A stretch of DNA of 36,042 nucleotides, taken from contig CAIQWB010000080.1 in NCBI GenBank assembly GCA_903875465.1, positions 1 to 36,042 on the forward strand, in the 5' to 3' direction. This document shows positions 33,106 through 36,042 of the stretch, in pieces. This DNA is from an uncultured Verrucomicrobia subdivision 3 bacterium. Its GTDB lineage: Bacteria > Verrucomicrobiota > Verrucomicrobiia > Limisphaerales > UBA11358. The number at the start of each line of letters is the position of its first letter. Positions within the stretch are counted from its first letter, which is position 1. The notes under the pieces were generated by a model. The model worked only from the letters and a program-made list of their open reading frames with translations. It did not search any database and was not told the DNA's origin. The position numbers were made by a program, and so were the translations under genes.

Positions 33106-34842
33106 ATGAATCGAATGACTGACATGCTGAAGCCACGCGCCCGCGGGTGGTGGTCCGCCACTTTGGTGTTGGTCGTGGCCTTGCTGGCGACCTTTTATGT
33201 TGCGTGGTGTGATCGTGAGCTTGCGCGGCAGGCCCAAGTGATCCGCTGGCAGGAATCTTTGAACCAGCTTGTGCCCCTCCTTACACCGGCGCTCAGCCAG
33301 CCTTTCGAGCGCCTGTTTGACCAAGCGCGGACGGCGCTGCGCCGGGAACGATTTTCCGAAACCGGCTGGCAGGATTTCCTGGCCGCCGCCGAGTGGCAGG
33401 AACGTTTTCCGGCCTTGGCCGAGGTCGGTTATGCCGAGTATCTGGGTGACCATTGCCGCGTAACATTTGCAGCCGCCCGCAATGCTTCCCCCCATGTTCC
33501 GGGATTCGACCTGACCAGCGACCCGGCCATTCGTGACGCGGTGGAAAAATCCGCCGCCGCCGGTTTTGGCCACGCTTCCCGGAGCATTTTGCTGGGCACC
33601 AACCATGTCATCATTGGCCTGCAAAACATGCTGATCCAGGATGCGCGGCCGGCCGAGCCTGCAGCCAATCGTGCGAACCTGCGCGGCTTCCTGTTTTTTG
33701 CCCTGGATCAGCCGGCTTTTTTTAACTCCCTAAGGCCGCAGTTCAAGCACATGCCGGTGGACTTGCAATTATTGCGGAAAGAGGATCCCGAACCGGCTCG
33801 CTCAGACACCCGGCGGGTCATTCATCTGGTGGCCAATACCGGGGAATGGCGTTTTCTGGTTGCCAGGGCCGCCGCGCCGGCCTCGTCCGTGTTTGGTCCT
33901 TGGGGCGTGCTGGTTGGAGGAGTGGTCTTGAGCCTGTTATTGTCCCGGTTGGTTGCCAGCCAAACCCGGCTGCGTCTGGCCGCCGAACAGGCGCGCGAGG
34001 AGGTGCTGGTGCGCGAGGCCGAAATCACCCGGTTCAATCATGAATTGGAGCAAAAAATCCGGGAGCGCACCGCCGAGTTGCATCAAGCCCTGGCGCAAGA
34101 GCGTGAACTAAACCGCTTGAAAAGTAATTTTGTGGCCATGGTCAATCATGAGATCCGCACGCCCCTGGCACTGATCCTGGGCTCCGCCGAAATCCTGTCC
34201 CGTTACCTCGACCGCTTGAATCCGATGGATCGGGCCGATCATCTTCAGACTATCACCCAATCCGTTGACCGGATGACGGGCCTCCTGGAGGATGTGCTGC
34301 TGTTCAGCAAAGCCGAGGCGGGCCGGATTGAATTCCACCCTGAGCCCATGGACCTGCGCGAATTTTGCACCGGGCTGGTGGATGAGATGCGCTCCGCCAC
34401 CCACCGCCGCTGCCTCCTCGAATTGACCATTGAAGAGGTTAGTCCGGCGCGGGCCGACAAGGTCTTGCTGCGGCATATTTTGTCCAATTTGATCGCCAAT
34501 GCCGTGAAATACTCGCCGGCCGGTGGAACGGTCCAAATTATGGTCCGGCAGGCGGCGGGCGATGCGATCTTTACCGTGAGCGACCACGGCGTGGGGATTC
34601 CGGAAGCCGACCAAAAACGGCTCTTTAATCCGTTCTTTCGCGGGAAAAATGTGGGCACCTTGCCGGGGACTGGCCTGGGTCTGGTGATTGTGAAGCATTG
34701 CACCCTTCATCATGGCGGCGAACTGCAACTGGAGAGCCAGGAGGGCCGCGGCACCACCGTGACCATCCGACTGCCGTTATATTCGCCCGCCCATACTGAA
34801 TTTATTCAACGTATTGCTCGTGAACCCACCGCCCATGAATAA
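33106..34842 (+). CDS. Membrane sensor histidine kinase
   Basis: The 578-residue kinase (from the ATG at 33106; ATGs at 33058 and 33115 are alternatives) has a first TM segment (ATLVLVVALLATFYVAW), a periplasmic sensor of about 220 residues with a CHASE-like arrangement (FPALAEVGYAEYL, GFDLTSDPAIRDAVEKSAAAGFGHASRSI), a second TM (FGPWGVLVGGVVLSLLLSRLV), a coiled-coil linker and the catalytic core. H348 in MVNHEIRTPLALIL is the phosphorylation site; N-box HILSNLIANAVKYSP, G1 VSDHGVGIP, F-box LFNPFFRG and G2 GTGLGLVIVK are all intact. It overlaps the response regulator start by 8 nt, so the two form a cognate pair. The ligand is unknown. Confidence 0.93.
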   Translation: MNRMTDMLKPRARGWWSATLVLVVALLATFYVAWCDRELARQAQVIRWQESLNQLVPLLTPALSQPFERLFDQARTALRRERFSETGWQDFLAAAEWQERFPALAEVGYAEYLGDHCRVTFAAARNASPHVPGFDLTSDPAIRDAVEKSAAAGFGHASRSILLGTNHVIIGLQNMLIQDARPAEPAANRANLRGFLFFALDQPAFFNSLRPQFKHMPVDLQLLRKEDPEPARSDTRRVIHLVANTGEWRFLVARAAAPASSVFGPWGVLVGGVVLSLLLSRLVASQTRLRLAAEQAREEVLVREAEITRFNHELEQKIRERTAELHQALAQERELNRLKSNFVAMVNHEIRTPLALILGSAEILSRYLDRLNPMDRADHLQTITQSVDRMTGLLEDVLLFSKAEAGRIEFHPEPMDLREFCTGLVDEMRSATHRRCLLELTIEEVSPARADKVLLRHILSNLIANAVKYSPAGGTVQIMVRQAAGDAIFTVSDHGVGIPEADQKRLFNPFFRGKNVGTLPGTGLGLVIVKHCTLHHGGELQLESQEGRGTTVTIRLPLYSPAHTEFIQRIAREPTAHE

Positions 34843-35470
34843 AATCCTGATCATTGAAGATGAGCCCGCCATGCGCAAAAACCTCCGCGCCATCCTGGAA
34901 CTGGAACACTTCCAACCGCTGGTGGCCCCCGACGGCCAGACCGGGTTGGCGCTGGCACGCGAACATCTGCCCGACCTGATCCTCTGCGATGTCTTGATGC
35001 CGGAGATGGATGGCCATGCCGTGCTGGCCGCCCTGCGGTCCGAAGCCCGGACCGCGCACCTGCCGTTTATTTTTCTGACGGCCAAAGGGGAACATGCGGA
35101 TGTGCGCGAGGGCATGAGTTTGGGAGCGGATGACTATCTTGTCAAACCCGTCCATGTGGATGACTTGCTAGAGGCCATCGCTGCCCGCCTTGAACGCGCC
35201 CGCCAGCAAATTGAACCCGTCCGGTTTGCGCCGGACTTTAGTTCGGCGGTCCCGCTGGAGAAACTGGGATTATCCGCCCGGGAGGCGGAAATCCTGCTCT
35301 GGATCACGCAAGGGAAGACCAATTACGAGGCGGCCATCATCCTCGGCATCAGCGCGGCCACGGTTAAAAAGCATCTGGAGCACATCTATGCCAAGCTCGG
35401 CGTGGAAGGGCGCAATCCCGCCGCCCGGCAGGCGCTGGAAGCCCTGAGCCGGCCGGGAGCCAAAGCTTGA
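34835..35470 (+). CDS. Response regulator, REC-LuxR type
   Basis: The 211-residue regulator has a receiver domain with acidic pocket (IIEDE), phospho-acceptor D52 in LILCDVLMPEMDG, the FLTAKGE switch Thr and KP Lys in YLVKPVHVDD. A LuxR/GerE helix-turn-helix occupies residues about 148-200: LSAREAEILLWITQGKTNYEAAIILGISAATVKKHLEHIYAKLGVEGR. It should be activated by the upstream kinase and bind DNA as a dimer. The ATG at 34835 starts exactly at MNKILIIEDE; an in-frame ATG 21 nt earlier is less likely. Targets are unknown. Confidence 0.95.
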   Translation: MNKILIIEDEPAMRKNLRAILELEHFQPLVAPDGQTGLALAREHLPDLILCDVLMPEMDGHAVLAALRSEARTAHLPFIFLTAKGEHADVREGMSLGADDYLVKPVHVDDLLEAIAARLERARQQIEPVRFAPDFSSAVPLEKLGLSAREAEILLWITQGKTNYEAAIILGISAATVKKHLEHIYAKLGVEGRNPAARQALEALSRPGAKA

Positions 35471-35651
35471 CCCGCACGGCAAGGTCACTAACAACTGTTA
35501 TGCTGGAGACGAATGGCGATGCCACCGGCGACCAGGCTTATAATTGGTTATGGGTGGCACGGACTTGCCGGTTAACCGGCAGTTCCTTTCCCTGATTTTG
35601 CAGAATGATCCGCTGTTTTTACAATTCAGCCGGCCGGACCGGCCGCAGTGC
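35471..35651. other. Intergenic region with a perfect 16-bp palindrome
   Basis: The 181 bp separate the response regulator from the converging thioredoxin-like fragment. TGCCGGTTAACCGGCA at 35566-35581 is a perfect palindrome, and GGCCGGACCGGCC near 35632-35644 forms a second inverted repeat. No T-run follows either, so they could be operator-like sites or weak terminators. No gene is seen. Confidence 0.4.
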
Positions 35652-35901
35652 TTACGGTTTCGGCAGCGCGGTGACGTTTACCCGCTGAAAAAAGTCGTGG
35701 ATGCCCTGGTCACCCAGATGGCGCGCGTCGGCCAGTTCGCCGGCGTGCGTGGCATAGAGCACGGTATTGCTGGCCGAAAGAATCGCCAAGGCCGGGATGC
35801 CTTTGGCCAAGGGAACGCCGTACACGCTGGCCAGATCGCCATTCTCGGCAAACGTGCCCCGCTGCTCGCCGCGCCCGCCCACATTGACCTTCACGAGCTT
35901 A
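35652..35901 (-). pseudogene. C-terminal fragment of a thioredoxin-like protein, truncated by MITE copy E
   Basis: Reading from the element boundary, the frame gives KLVKVNVGGRGEQRGTFAENGDLASVYGVPLAKGIPALAILSASNTVLYATHAGELADARHLGDQGIHDFFQRVNV. This matches the second half of the thioredoxin fold: beta-strand, helix, YGVPLAKGIPALAIL with the cis-Pro region and the final strand-helix. The first half, including any CxxC active site, is missing, and homology stops exactly at the terminal repeat of the MITE starting at 35902. The upstream half may lie beyond the element outside this window, in which case the gene is interrupted rather than deleted. Confidence 0.7.
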
Positions 35902-36042
35902 AACCCGAACTCCGAAATTAAAACGGCCGGTCTGCATCAATCTCTTGGGCATAAACGCTTTGGAAAATTGGCTTCCCAAGCCACTGCCAAGCAGTTGCCC
36001 ATTTAAGGATGCGCGCTTCGCGCAGAGGCAGTCTCACCAGAC
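35902..36042. repeat. MITE-like element, copy E (continues past the window end)
   Basis: The left terminal repeat AACCCGAACTCCGAAATT begins at 35902 and the interior matches copies C and D through GGCAGTCTCACCAGAC at the last base. About 90 bp, including the right terminal repeat, would lie beyond the window. The element abuts the cut end of the thioredoxin-like gene. Confidence 0.88.

Overview
The window reads as a chromosomal stretch from a Gram-negative member of the Verrucomicrobiota, probably a Limisphaerales/Pedosphaera-like lineage (inference). The indicators are two pseudopilin-type secreted proteins with a [10 protein letters not shown]-type start and an H-x9-DG-like end, very large Asn/Thr/Gly-rich secreted proteins ending in FFRLF-like tails, high-GC coding sequence, and many starts with no clear Shine-Dalgarno. 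No rRNA, tRNA, CRISPR array, phage module or transposase gene was seen. The accessory character comes from short non-coding inverted-repeat elements.

Layout. 1-488: a hairpin terminator and the first copy of a MITE-like element. 489-5693 (+): a cation diffusion facilitator, two tandem pseudopilins and an exported GH51-type arabinofuranosidase. 5732-9320 (-): biotin synthase, glucosamine-6-phosphate synthase and a HAD phosphatase, divergent from a PPi-type phosphofructokinase (9454-10740, + strand) with a good terminator. 10838-14297 (+): a compact operon of type III polyketide synthase, SAM methyltransferase and FAD oxidoreductase, followed by thiE. 14400-16244: a decayed beta-helix gene, a VIT-family transporter and a MITE that carries a second, nested MITE. 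16252-20098 (+): a PsiE-like membrane protein and a MacAB-type exporter. 20289-24211: a coiled-coil protein, an exported rubrerythrin, a small minus-strand ORF and a P1B-type metal ATPase. 24349-27790 (+): N-acetylglutamate synthase, an L,D-transpeptidase-like lipoprotein, a SCO protein and a CusF-SCO fusion lipoprotein. 27863-32564 (-): two large secreted proteins. 33106-35470 (+): a histidine kinase and a LuxR-type response regulator. The window ends in a thioredoxin-like gene cut off by another MITE copy.

How the parts relate. The polyketide trio (10838-13634) is the best candidate for a small biosynthetic system: a complete Cys-His-Asn type III PKS, a methyltransferase and a flavoprotein with gaps of 6-7 nt, the same gene logic as the phenolic-lipid operon srsABC of Streptomyces (established knowledge; the product here is unknown). 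The segment 16.7-24.2 kb looks like envelope and metal/oxidative stress functions, and four upstream regions there share a short conserved motif that could mark a regulon. The SCO/CusF-SCO pair points to copper delivery. The MITE-like family is present as five copies; two independent copies are exactly 229 bp once the nested 272-bp element and one copy of its 8-bp target duplication are subtracted.
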